This document shows positions 1-6,971 of a stretch of 10,707 bases of DNA, one piece after another. The notes under the pieces were generated by a model. It was not told the origin of the DNA. It worked only from the letters and a program-made list of their open reading frames with translations, and made no database searches. A program made the translations under genes and the position numbers. The stretch comes from Treponema sp. (GTDB lineage: Bacteria > Spirochaetota > Spirochaetia > Treponematales > Rectinemataceae): the NCBI GenBank assembly GCA_017849315.1, contig JAFIHQ010000002.1, forward strand, positions 1 to 10,707, read 5' to 3'. Position 1 is the first letter of the stretch; each line of letters begins with the position of its first letter.

Positions 1-937
1 CAGGTACTTCGAGTCTGACCTTCTTGCCATCCAAGGTGGTCACCATAACCTCGCCACCAAGCACCGCGGTGATCATGTCGATCTTGACCGCACAGTACAG
101 GTCCTGGTCATGACGTTCGAAGTAGTCGTTGGGCCTTACACGAATAAAGACATAAAGATCCCCAACGCCGCCGCCATTCATGCCTGCGTCGCCTTGGCCA
201 GGAATGGTGACACGCTTGCCATCTTCGACTCCTGGGGGAATCGTCACCTTGATCTTCTGGCGCTTCTTGACAGTGCCCGTACCATTGCAGTCCCTACAAG
301 GCTTCTCGATTACCGAACCCTCTCCATGACAGGCAGGGCAGGGCTGGGAAATTGAAAAGAAGCCCGAACTGCGCCGCACTTGACCTGAACCTTTGCACAT
401 CGAACAGGTTACTCTACCCGCCCCATCCTGGGAGCCAGTGCCGCCGCAGGTTTTGCAAACGTCTTCTCTATTGTAGCTTATCTCTATCGTCGTGCCATAA
501 ACGGCCTTTTCAAAAGGCAACTCGACATCGTAGCGCAGGTCTGACCCACGGTGAGCCCGTGTACCACCATGCCGTTCTCCGCCCGCAAAGCCATTTTGGC
601 CGCCGCCAAACATCGAGCTGAATATCGAGGAAAAATCCCCAAACCCGCCAAATATGTCCTCAAAGCCGCGGAACAAGTCAGAGTAGTTCTGCTGATTCCC
701 TGCGCCCATGCCCTCCACTCCGGCAAAGCCAAACTGATCGTAGGCCTGGCGCTTTTGGTCGTCACCGAGCACTTCGTACGCTTCGGTGGCTTCCTTAAAC
801 TTCTCCTCGGCTTCCTTGTTCCCAGGGTTCTTGTCAGGATGATATTGAATGGCGAGCTTTCTATAGGCACGCTTTATGTCTTCCTTTGTTGCATCCTTGG
901 GTACCCCGAGGACCTCGTAATAATCTCGTTTAGCCAC
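1..937 (-). CDS. dnaJ: Chaperone protein DnaJ (Hsp40), C-terminus cut by window edge
   Basis: Co-chaperone that delivers unfolded clients to DnaK and stimulates its ATPase in the cytoplasm. About 312 residues are visible; roughly the last 60 of a usual ~375 lie beyond the left edge. Seen in order: a J domain (about 5-70) with the catalytic HPD motif at 33-35; a Gly/Phe-rich linker (about 70-125, with repeated FGG-type segments); a zinc-binding region with all four CxxCxGxG motifs (C161-G168, C178-G185, C200-G207, C214-G221); then the start of the substrate-binding beta domain. The start is a GTG at 937-935, giving the canonical beginning MAKRDYYEVLG, with an AAGGA ribosome-binding sequence 7 bases upstream; the nearby ATG is out of frame. 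It is the third gene of the grpE-dnaK-dnaJ operon, 163 bases after dnaK, the longest spacer in the operon. Type I DnaJ identity is secure. Confidence 0.97.
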   Translation of the reverse strand, partial: MAKRDYYEVLGVPKDATKEDIKRAYRKLAIQYHPDKNPGNKEAEEKFKEATEAYEVLGDDQKRQAYDQFGFAGVEGMGAGNQQNYSDLFRGFEDIFGGFGDFSSIFSSMFGGGQNGFAGGERHGGTRAHRGSDLRYDVELPFEKAVYGTTIEISYNREDVCKTCGGTGSQDGAGRVTCSMCKGSGQVRRSSGFFSISQPCPACHGEGSVIEKPCRDCNGTGTVKKRQKIKVTIPPGVEDGKRVTIPGQGDAGMNGGGVGDLYVFIRVRPNDYFERHDQDLYCAVKIDMITAVLGGEVMVTTLDGKKVRLEVP

Positions 938-966
938 TTTGGCATCCTTAATCTGTCCTATACCAA

Positions 967-1006
967 GCAAGCGCTGGCACCCAACAACAAGGGAAACAGC
1001 GCTTGC
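967..1006 (-). other. Hairpin in the dnaK-dnaJ spacer (dnaJ-proximal)
   Basis: Perfect 10-bp inverted repeat, GCAAGCGCTG at 967-976 and CAGCGCTTGC at 997-1006. Inside it, CCC (980-982) can pair with GGG (991-993) across a 3x3 internal loop, leaving an 8-base apical loop AACAACAA. On the transcribed (minus) strand it is not followed by a U run, so it is not a classical terminator. It lies about 30 bases upstream of the dnaJ start. I infer an mRNA-stability, processing or attenuation element that sets the DnaJ to DnaK ratio. Confidence 0.5.
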
Positions 1007-1053
1007 CGATTTAGAACGTAGATTTCATTTCGAACGCTCGAACTTCCGCCGAT

Positions 1054-1081
1054 CCTGCGCTGTCAATATCGACAAAGCAGG
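1054..1081 (-). other. Second hairpin in the dnaK-dnaJ spacer (dnaK-proximal)
   Basis: Inverted repeat with outer arms CCTGC (1054-1058) and GCAGG (1077-1081) and inner arms TGTC (1061-1064) and GACA (1071-1074), separated by a 2x2 internal loop, with a 6-base apical loop. It begins about 20 bases after the dnaK stop codon. There is no U tract after it on the minus strand. Possibly a 3' stabiliser of the grpE-dnaK message; function is inferred only. Confidence 0.4.
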
Positions 1082-1100
1082 AACATAGGCGACGTCAAGT

Positions 1101-3053
1101 TTATTTCTTATCGTCATCATCCACGACTTTATAGTCAAAGTCGTCACCGCCAGAAGTACCGCCCGAAGGCCCTTCAGAGGAACCAGGGCCACTCGATTCG
1201 CTTGTCCCGCCCTCGCCGTAAGGATTCTGTCCAGAAGCAGCCTGCTGAGCTGACGCGTTCTTGTAAATTTCCTCGGAGAGCTTGTAGGAGGCCTGCTTCA
1301 AAGCTTCGGTCTTCTGCTTGATAAGCTCAGTGTCGTTGCCTTCCATGGCCTTCTTAAGGTCTTGCATGGCGTTCTGGATATTCTGCTTGTCGGAAGCGCT
1401 CACCTTGTCGCCAAATTCGCTTACTGATTTTTCAGTGGCATACAACAGCGAATCCGCCTCGTTGCGCGCCTCGACGCGTTCCCTTTCGCGCCTGTCTTCC
1501 TCCGCATGCGCCTCGGCCTCGCGCACCATCTTCTCTATGTCGCTCTCGCTCAGCCCGCTCGACGACTCAATCCTGATCTTCTGCTCCTTGCCGGTCCCCA
1601 GATCCTTGGCCGAGACGTGCACGATGCCGTTAGCATCGATGTCAAACGTCACCTCAATCTGCGGAACGCCTCTCGGCGCAGCTGGAATCCCTACAAGGTC
1701 GAACCTACCCAGCGTTCTGTTCTGACTCGCCATCTCGCGTTCGCCCTGGAGCACATTGATCGATACCGCGGTCTGCCCATCGGCTGCCGTGGAGAAAATC
1801 TGGCTCTTGCGGCACGGAATAGTGGTGTTGCGCGGAATCAGGCGCGTAAACACACCGCCAAGCGTCTCGATGCCCAAAGAAAGCGGCGTAACATCCAGTA
1901 GAAGGACATCCTTGACGTCTCCACCAAGAATTCCACCCTGAATTGCGGCACCGACTGCAACAGCCTCGTCCGGGTTGACGCCCTTCGAGCCATCCTTACC
2001 GAAGATCTCCTTTACGATCTGCTGCACACGCGGAATTCGCGTGGAGCCACCGACCAGAATGACCTCATCGATCTTGTCGGCGGTAAGGCCTGCGTCGGCC
2101 AACGCCTTCAAGCACGGTTCGCGCGTCCGCTGGAACAGATCCTCCATCATTTGCTCAAAGCGCGCCCGGGTAAGCGTCTTCTGCAAGTGCTTGGGCCCTG
2201 ACGCGTCCGCCGTAATGAACGGCAGATTTATCTCAGTCTGCTGCATGTTGGAAAGTTCAATTTTGGCCTTTTCCGAAGCCTCACGCAAACGCTGCAAAGC
2301 CATTCTGTCCTGCGACAGATCTATGCCAGTATCTTTCTTGAACTCATCCACGAGCCACTGCACCAATCTGCGGTCAAAATCGTCGCCGCCCAAGTGCGTA
2401 TCGCCGTTCGTGGACTTAACTTCAAAAACCCCCTCACCCAACTCAAGGATTGAGATATCGAAGGTTCCACCGCCAAGGTCGTACACCGCGATGGTTTTTT
2501 CCTTCTTGGAGTCCTTATTGAAACCAAAGGCAAGGCTTGCTGCCGTTGGCTCGTTAATAATCCGTTTTACCTCGAGACCGGCAATCTTTCCCGCATCCTT
2601 CGTGGCCTGGCGCTGTGCATCATTGAAGTACGCAGGCACCGTGATGACCGCTTCGGTAACGGGCTCGCCGAGATAATCCTCAGCAGTTTTTTTCATCTTC
2701 TGAAGAATGAATGCGCTAATCTCCTGGGGACTATAGAGCTTTCCCTGAATATCCACACGAACGTCGTTTCCATTGTCCACTACTTTGTAAGGAACAAGCT
2801 TGATCTCGTTCTGTACTTCGGAGTAGCGGCGCCCCATAAATCGCTTTATAGAATAAATAGTGTTTTCTGCATTGGTGATCATCTGGTTCTTGGCAGGTTG
2901 GCCAACAAGTCGCTCGCCCTTCGCCGTAAAAGCGACGATCGAGGGGGTCGTCCTTTGTCCCTCGGAGTTGGCAATTACAACCGGCTCACCACCCTCCATT
3001 ACTGCGACACACGAGTTTGTCGTTCCCAGGTCAATGCCAATTATCTTACCCAT
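1101..3053 (-). CDS. dnaK: Chaperone protein DnaK (Hsp70)
   Basis: ATP-driven Hsp70 chaperone that folds and rescues cytoplasmic proteins with DnaJ and GrpE. 650 residues, a normal full length. Nucleotide-binding domain: phosphate-1 loop around IGIDLGTTNS (5-14), NEPTAASLAFG (167-177), phosphate-2 loop DLGGGTFD (192-199), ILVGGSTRIP (332-341). The interdomain linker VLLLDVTPLSLG spans 383-394, followed by the beta substrate-binding domain and a helical lid from about 500. The tail (about 605-645) is rich in Gly and Ser and ends in an acidic DDDDKK, as in typical DnaK C-termini. Small variations: Ser173 and Phe176 in the usual NEPTAAALAYG, and Cys414 in IPCRKSQ where Thr is common. Start ATG at 3053 has a good AAGGAG ribosome-binding site; it follows grpE by 24 bases, so the two are almost certainly co-transcribed. 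Confidence 0.99.
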   Translation of the reverse strand: MGKIIGIDLGTTNSCVAVMEGGEPVVIANSEGQRTTPSIVAFTAKGERLVGQPAKNQMITNAENTIYSIKRFMGRRYSEVQNEIKLVPYKVVDNGNDVRVDIQGKLYSPQEISAFILQKMKKTAEDYLGEPVTEAVITVPAYFNDAQRQATKDAGKIAGLEVKRIINEPTAASLAFGFNKDSKKEKTIAVYDLGGGTFDISILELGEGVFEVKSTNGDTHLGGDDFDRRLVQWLVDEFKKDTGIDLSQDRMALQRLREASEKAKIELSNMQQTEINLPFITADASGPKHLQKTLTRARFEQMMEDLFQRTREPCLKALADAGLTADKIDEVILVGGSTRIPRVQQIVKEIFGKDGSKGVNPDEAVAVGAAIQGGILGGDVKDVLLLDVTPLSLGIETLGGVFTRLIPRNTTIPCRKSQIFSTAADGQTAVSINVLQGEREMASQNRTLGRFDLVGIPAAPRGVPQIEVTFDIDANGIVHVSAKDLGTGKEQKIRIESSSGLSESDIEKMVREAEAHAEEDRRERERVEARNEADSLLYATEKSVSEFGDKVSASDKQNIQNAMQDLKKAMEGNDTELIKQKTEALKQASYKLSEEIYKNASAQQAASGQNPYGEGGTSESSGPGSSEGPSGGTSGGDDFDYKVVDDDDKK

Positions 3054-3077
3054 ATTGAAATCTCCTTCATAAATCTT

Positions 3078-3830
3078 TCAGTTTGATGATGGTTCTCTTT
3101 CGCTTGCGGCCGCTTCCCCGGGTGCCGAATCTTTTGCCGCCGAATCTTTCGGCCCCGGCACTCTTACGCGCACCTTTGCGGTTCTCAAAACCCTGTCGTG
3201 CAGTGCATACCCAGGAAGGTACTCCTCCACAACCGTAGGTTCCTCAACAGCCGCCGCCTCCGCAAACAAGGCTTCATGCCTGTTCGGATCGAAGGCCTTT
3301 CCTGCAGACTCGAACCGCTTTAAAGAATACTTATTTTCCAGCATCTGCGACAACTGTTTTTGAATAAGAAGTATACCTTCATGCAATTTATCGAAATCTT
3401 TGGAAGCTTCCGCACTAGCAAGCCCCCGGTCGAAGTCGTCCAAAATAGGAATAAGATCGCTTAGCAAGCCAGAAATCGCATACTTTGCAGCCTCTTCTTT
3501 CTCTTTGGTCATGCGCTTGCGGAAATTTACTTCCTCCGCCAGAACCCTTAAGTATTTCTCGTTCAATTCGTTGTACTTTGCCTGCAACTCTTCCATCTTC
3601 CGTTTTTCTTCCACTAGTTCCGCCTTAAGTGCGTCTACTTCCGAAACAGTCCCCTCACCCGCCGCATCAGGATTTTCGCCAGATACTCCGGCAGCAGTCA
3701 TTTCGGGAGTGCTCCCTGCACCAGCAACATCGTTCTGCTGCTGAGCGGCCTGGTCCGCCGAGATGGTTTGTTCAACAACGCCTTCTTCCTTCTTGGTGGA
3801 TTCAGACGAAGTTTTTGTGTGTTTTGACAT
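3078..3830 (-). CDS. grpE: Nucleotide exchange factor GrpE
   Basis: GrpE releases ADP from DnaK and so resets the chaperone cycle; it acts as a dimer in the cytoplasm. 250 residues, longer than the usual ~190-210. Residues 1 to about 65 are a low-complexity Gln/Ala/Gly/Glu-rich extension, then a long charged coiled-coil helix (about 65-125, Glu/Lys rich). The family signature follows in the C-terminal beta domain: AFDPNRHEAL and then GYALHDRVLRTAKVRV. The last ~25 residues are a hydrophilic tail containing a 5-residue repeat (KDSAA/KDSAP, a 15-base repeat in the DNA at about 3124-3149). The extension and tail are the only unusual parts. Start ATG at 3830 is preceded by AGG about 8 bases upstream. 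First gene of the heat-shock operon, divergent from rpoN. Confidence 0.96.
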   Translation of the reverse strand: MSKHTKTSSESTKKEEGVVEQTISADQAAQQQNDVAGAGSTPEMTAAGVSGENPDAAGEGTVSEVDALKAELVEEKRKMEELQAKYNELNEKYLRVLAEEVNFRKRMTKEKEEAAKYAISGLLSDLIPILDDFDRGLASAEASKDFDKLHEGILLIQKQLSQMLENKYSLKRFESAGKAFDPNRHEALFAEAAAVEEPTVVEEYLPGYALHDRVLRTAKVRVRVPGPKDSAAKDSAPGEAAASEREPSSN

Positions 3831-3877
3831 ACTCTTACCTTGTTGCTTTCAAAAGTTGAATATCAGTTTATAGAAAT

Positions 3878-3906
3878 AAAATAACAAGACCATCCTGGAC
3901 AGTCAA
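3878..3906 (-). promoter_or_regulatory. Predicted sigma70-type promoter for grpE-dnaK-dnaJ
   Basis: Reading leftwards: a -35 box TTGACT (3906-3901, 5 of 6 to consensus), a 17-base spacer, and a -10 box TATTTT (3883-3878, 4 of 6). Transcription would start near 3871, giving a leader of about 40 bases before grpE. No CIRCE element (TTAGCACTC-N9-GAGTGCTAA) was found anywhere between grpE and rpoN, so HrcA control is not supported by the sequence seen. Confidence 0.55.
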
Positions 3907-3923
3907 CTTTCTGGCGGCAGCCC

Positions 3924-3957
3924 CTTTTGTGGCCCGGCTACTTTTGTGGCCCGGCTA
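3924..3957. repeat. Perfect 17-bp tandem duplication in the grpE-rpoN divergent region
   Basis: CTTTTGTGGCCCGGCTA occurs twice back to back (3924-3940, 3941-3957). Each unit contains a near-palindromic core, GTGGCCCGGCTAC in the first copy (one mismatched pair around a central base); the second copy ends in T instead of C. The array lies between the predicted grpE -35 box and the predicted rpoN -35 box, 2 bases upstream of the latter. It could be a duplicated operator or simply a slippage product. Confidence 0.7.
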
Positions 3958-3959
3958 TA

Positions 3960-3987
3960 TTGACTTATACCCATTCTGTCTTAAAGT
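3960..3987 (+). promoter_or_regulatory. Predicted promoter for rpoN
   Basis: A -35-like TTGACT (3960-3965) is followed after 16 bases by a weak -10-like TAAAGT (3982-3987, 4 of 6 to consensus). A start site near 3995 would fall inside the ribosome-binding sequence, so the true -10 may differ and this call is tentative. The TTGACT box itself is clear. Confidence 0.35.
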
Positions 3988-4006
3988 TAAGGATAAGGAG
4001 TGTTAG

Positions 4007-5407
4007 TTGCAAGAGCAGAGAACCGCCCTTGTTGCGGAGCAAAGGCAAACCATTAGTCCTCGGATGTTGCAATCCATTAGGATTCTGGCCTTGCCCGTCG
4101 CAGAGCTCACCGAAGCCATACAACAGGAGATTGAGGCCAACCCAGCGCTGGAAATTGTGGAAGACCGCAGCGAGGATTCGCTGGAGAATCTCAATGAAGA
4201 AAGGGCTGTTTCCAATACGGGAGATCCGGACGATCTTGAAGAAAATGACGGCGAGTATTCCGACTCAGGGTACACTTCGTACGATGGCGACGAGGATTCT
4301 CAACGAAAGTTCCTGGAAGGCACTATCGCCTTGCCAGAAACCCTACAAGAGCACCTGCTAAATCAACTACATCTGCTCAATATACCGGCCGAGCAACAGG
4401 AGATCGGAGAGCGCCTCATTCAGAATCTTGATGACAATGGCTTTAATATTATTCCGCCAGAAGAGTTATGCCCCTCGGTCCCACAAGAGACCTTGAACGA
4501 AGTGCTTGCTATTGTTCGGGCGCTGGAGCCTGTCGGTACCTGCACGGCCAATTACCAGGAAAGTCTTTTAGTGCAGGCAACCCTGGATCCGGAGGCGCCA
4601 GAAGAAGCAAAGCTTATTCTGCGCGATCATTTTCAGGAACTGGAAAAAGGCAAACACGCCGAGATAAAACGTGCCCTTGGGCTGCGCGAGCCCCGCTATA
4701 CCGCCGTTATCGAGTATATCAAGAAGCTTTCTCCCTTCCCTGGCAGGGCCTTTTCCACCGAACAGACCCGTTATGTGGTACCGGATCTGGCCATCCGCGT
4801 GGAGGACAACGAATTCGTCATCGAATTGAACGATGAACTGATTCCGGTGCTCGGGGTAAATCCTTTTTTTGCGGACGTCGCAACCCGTAATGATCAGGAA
4901 AAAGACACAGTGGCCTTCGCCAAACGCAACGTCGAACGCGCACGCTTCTTTATTGGCAGCATTCAACAACGCAACGCAACCTTGCTCAAGGTTGCCAAAT
5001 CCATCGTCAAACATCAGAAGCGCTTTTTTCTTGAAGGTCCCGCTGCCATGCAGCCACTGTCACTTAAAGAAGTCGCAGATGACATCGGTGTACACGAAAC
5101 AACTGTATCTCGAGTTGTCAACGGTAAATATGTTCAAACCGACTGGGGGATCTTCGAGTTACGGCGCTTTTTCACCACTGCAGTGCCAAGCTCTGCATCC
5201 ACTGCCCCACAGTCCAAAGAAAGCGTAAAGGAGGCTATTCGGAGCATTCTTGAGCAACATGCGCTCAGCACGGCCAATTCCAAGCTCAGCGACAGAGAAG
5301 TTGCAGAAATGCTTGCGCAACGCGGCATACATATCGCCCGCAGAACAGTGGCAAAGTATCGCAACGAACTGGGCGCCAACGCGTCCTTTGGTCGCGGCAG
5401 GCATTGA
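4007..5407 (+). CDS. rpoN: RNA polymerase sigma-54 factor RpoN
   Basis: Alternative sigma factor that directs RNA polymerase to -24/-12 promoters and needs AAA+ enhancer-binding activators to open DNA. 466 residues, normal length. Region I (about 5-50) is the Gln/Leu-rich activator-interacting segment; region II (about 51-100) is strongly acidic (Asp/Glu/Ser/Gly); the core-binding region follows (about 105-290). The helix-turn-helix is at about 350-390, with VHETTVSRV and KYVQTDWGIFELRRFF. The diagnostic RpoN box ARRTVAKYR lies at 444-452. The start is a TTG at 4007: an in-frame TAG ends at 4006, so no earlier start is possible, and AAGGAG stands 6 bases upstream. First gene of a same-strand block with hpf, hprK and ptsH. 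No sigma-54 activator gene is present in the window. Confidence 0.97.
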   Translation: MQEQRTALVAEQRQTISPRMLQSIRILALPVAELTEAIQQEIEANPALEIVEDRSEDSLENLNEERAVSNTGDPDDLEENDGEYSDSGYTSYDGDEDSQRKFLEGTIALPETLQEHLLNQLHLLNIPAEQQEIGERLIQNLDDNGFNIIPPEELCPSVPQETLNEVLAIVRALEPVGTCTANYQESLLVQATLDPEAPEEAKLILRDHFQELEKGKHAEIKRALGLREPRYTAVIEYIKKLSPFPGRAFSTEQTRYVVPDLAIRVEDNEFVIELNDELIPVLGVNPFFADVATRNDQEKDTVAFAKRNVERARFFIGSIQQRNATLLKVAKSIVKHQKRFFLEGPAAMQPLSLKEVADDIGVHETTVSRVVNGKYVQTDWGIFELRRFFTTAVPSSASTAPQSKESVKEAIRSILEQHALSTANSKLSDREVAEMLAQRGIHIARRTVAKYRNELGANASFGRGRH

Positions 5408-5447
5408 TCAAGTGTTGATGCAGCATTGACGCAGCATTGATGCGGCA
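5404..5447 (+). repeat. 11-bp phased TTGAY repeat array after rpoN
   Basis: Three near-identical 11-bp units, TTGATGCAGCA (5415-5425), TTGACGCAGCA (5426-5436) and TTGATGCGGCA (5437-5447), follow a fourth, diverged unit TTGATCAAGTG (5404-5414) that overlaps the rpoN stop codon. TTGAY thus recurs every 11 bases, close to one helical turn. Another TTGAT begins at 5452 and forms the candidate -35 box of hpf. Either a phased binding site or replication slippage. Confidence 0.65.
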
Positions 5448-5451
5448 AACG

Positions 5452-5481
5452 TTGATTTGAGTGCCAAATGCGCATTATATT
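5452..5481 (+). promoter_or_regulatory. Predicted promoter for hpf (-hprK-ptsH)
   Basis: TTGATT (5452-5457, 4 of 6) and TATATT (5476-5481, 5 of 6) are separated by 18 bases. A start near 5488 would leave a leader of about 57 bases before hpf. This would allow hpf and the downstream genes to be expressed separately from rpoN. The 11-bp repeat array ends 4 bases upstream. Confidence 0.4.
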
Positions 5482-5544
5482 TTGTGCAAGTTGGACTCAG
5501 TATTCTAAAGCGCCCCGTGCGCAGCACCTTTTAAGGAGGTTTAC

Positions 5545-5838
5545 ATGAAAGTCGACATCCGTTCTGTGCATTTCGATCTTAGCGAAGAAAGCAAGCAGTA
5601 CTTAATGACCAAAATTGAGCGGATCGGGTACGCAAAGGACATGATTGTCGATCTTTTGTTTGTATTTACAAAAGATGCAAAGAATTACAAACTTGAGGTG
5701 ACTGCCAATTTCCGCTGGGGCGTGCAGGCGCACCTCCAGGAGACTGCGTTCGAAATAAATCCTGGCATTGATATTCTTATGGACAAGCTTGAGAACAAAA
5801 TTGTACGCGAAAAGGAGAAGATCCAGGAAAGGAAATAG
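5545..5838 (+). CDS. hpf: Ribosome hibernation promoting factor (HPF/RaiA family, short form)
   Basis: Small protein that binds the 30S subunit near the decoding site and inactivates or dimerises ribosomes during slow growth. 97 residues, matching the short HPF class; there is no C-terminal dimerisation domain as in long HPF. The pattern fits the beta-alpha-beta-beta-beta-alpha fold: a first strand at 2-10, helix with SEESKQYLMTKIERI (about 13-27), strands carrying DLLFVFTKD and YKLEVTANFRW, and a last helix GIDILMDKLENKI ending in a basic tail. The ribosome-binding site is strong: AAGGAGG 5 bases before the ATG. The position directly after rpoN, as in the proteobacterial rpoN operon, supports the call. 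The 109 bases before hprK hold only a direct repeat CTGCAGCG (5864-5871, 5892-5899) and no clear promoter. Confidence 0.88.
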   Translation: MKVDIRSVHFDLSEESKQYLMTKIERIGYAKDMIVDLLFVFTKDAKNYKLEVTANFRWGVQAHLQETAFEINPGIDILMDKLENKIVREKEKIQERK

Positions 5839-5947
5839 GCTTTGGTTTTGCCTCCTGCGGGGTCTGCAGCGAAGTCTGCGACATATAAGGCCTGCAGCGG
5901 GTGGCCCAATTTACGACGGTTCGGATTCAGAGTAGAATTGTTTCCTC

Positions 5948-6940
5948 ATGGAAAACGAACCAGTTGCCTTTACTGTTTTGGACTTGATAGATCTCGATCT
6001 CAAGGAACAGAACGCCTTGGATCTAAAGTGTGTCGCTGGCCGGTCCGGTCTGGGCAGGCGGCTTACGGTGCCCGACTTTAACCGGCCAGGCCTTGCGCTG
6101 GCGGGCTTCTTCGACGCCTTTGCCTGGGAAAAACTGCAGATTTTTGGTCGAGGTGAGAGCGCTTATCTTGCCAAACTCGACAGGGAAAATGACTATGCCT
6201 CCGTCAACAAACTGTTTTCTTACTCGGTTCCATGCTGTATTTTCACTAACTCCTTGTTGCCCAGCAAAGCTTTTCTGGATGCCGCCGAGGCTGCAAGTTG
6301 TCCAATCCTTGTCACACCCCTGAGTTCAAGTGAGTTTTCCAGTCGGGTTTTGCGTATACTGTACGAAATCTTTGCACCTAAGACAACAATGCACGGTGTA
6401 CTGGTGGAGGTTTTTGGCATTGGCATCTTGCTCATCGGAGATTCTGGCGTAGGAAAGAGCGAGACCGCCTTGGAGCTTATCGAACGGGGCCACAGGCTCG
6501 TGGCAGACGATGTGGTTGAGATCCGCTGTGTCAATGGTTCTACCCTTATGGGTCAGGGTGTTAACAAGATGATTGGCCACCACATGGAAATTCGGGGCCT
6601 CGGTATCATCAACATCACGCACCTTTTTGGGGTTGGCGCCATACGGGACAAAAAGCAGGTACAACTCGTCTGCCAGCTGGAAGACTGGAACCCGGAAAAG
6701 GTCTATGACCGTATCGGGATGGATGAGCTCACGTATGAGATTCTCGGCGTTAAAGTGCCCAAGCTCGAGATTCCGGTAAAGCCTGGCCGAAACATCCCGA
6801 TCATTGTGGAAACCGCGGCCATGAACGAGCGGCTCAAAAAAATGGGCTATCATTCCGCAAAAGAGTTCAATCAGAACGTAATGCGCTGGCTTGAAAGCGA
6901 AAATGAGAGAACCCTATACTTCTCCCGCGACGATTATTGA
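5948..6940 (+). CDS. hprK: HPr kinase/phosphorylase
   Basis: Bifunctional enzyme that phosphorylates HPr on Ser46 with ATP or pyrophosphate and also removes that phosphate, linking metabolic state to carbon regulation. 330 residues, normal length. The N-terminal domain (about 1-130) includes the family segment NRPGLALAGFF (45-55). The catalytic domain has His149 before a Walker A loop GDSGVGKS (164-171), then GHRLVADD (181-188) with the acidic pair, and the family signature EIRGLGIINITHLFGVGAIR (214-233), followed by the PVKPGRNIPIIVETAAMN segment. The start ATG at 5948 is chosen because an in-frame TAG lies at 5933-5935; its ribosome-binding site is poor, unlike those of rpoN and hpf, which suggests weak or coupled translation. 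The substrate gene ptsH follows by 31 bases. Confidence 0.97.
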   Translation: MENEPVAFTVLDLIDLDLKEQNALDLKCVAGRSGLGRRLTVPDFNRPGLALAGFFDAFAWEKLQIFGRGESAYLAKLDRENDYASVNKLFSYSVPCCIFTNSLLPSKAFLDAAEAASCPILVTPLSSSEFSSRVLRILYEIFAPKTTMHGVLVEVFGIGILLIGDSGVGKSETALELIERGHRLVADDVVEIRCVNGSTLMGQGVNKMIGHHMEIRGLGIINITHLFGVGAIRDKKQVQLVCQLEDWNPEKVYDRIGMDELTYEILGVKVPKLEIPVKPGRNIPIIVETAAMNERLKKMGYHSAKEFNQNVMRWLESENERTLYFSRDDY

Positions 6941-6971
6941 TGCTGCATATTGCTACTACATGGGGTAAAAA

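Noticed and set aside
551..1021. 156-codon plus-strand open frame across dnaJ and the dnaK-dnaJ spacer
   Set aside because: It is mostly the complement of the DnaJ J domain and Gly/Phe region; the hydrophobic look comes from the antisense frame.
1034..1060. Repeated CGAAC near 1031-1042 as a Bacillus-type LexA box
   Set aside because: The two copies are direct, not inverted, and lie inside the dnaK-dnaJ spacer, not at a promoter of a damage gene.
1054..1081. Intrinsic terminator after dnaK
   Set aside because: The hairpin is interrupted by a 2x2 internal loop and lacks a U tract on the transcribed strand, and dnaJ lies downstream in the same direction.
1975..2676. 233-codon open frame opposite dnaK
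   Set aside because: Long open frames antisense to dnaK are a common artefact of its codon use. The peptide is Ser/Arg-rich with no domain, and no ribosome-binding site was evident.
3960..4006. Possible sigma-54 (-24/-12) promoter autoregulating rpoN
   Set aside because: No TGGCAC-N5-TTGC pattern with the required GG and GC spacing is present; the TTGACT box fits a sigma70-type promoter better.
5685..6081. Short open frames between hpf and hprK on both strands
   Set aside because: They overlap confident genes in other frames and have no plausible start signals or family features.
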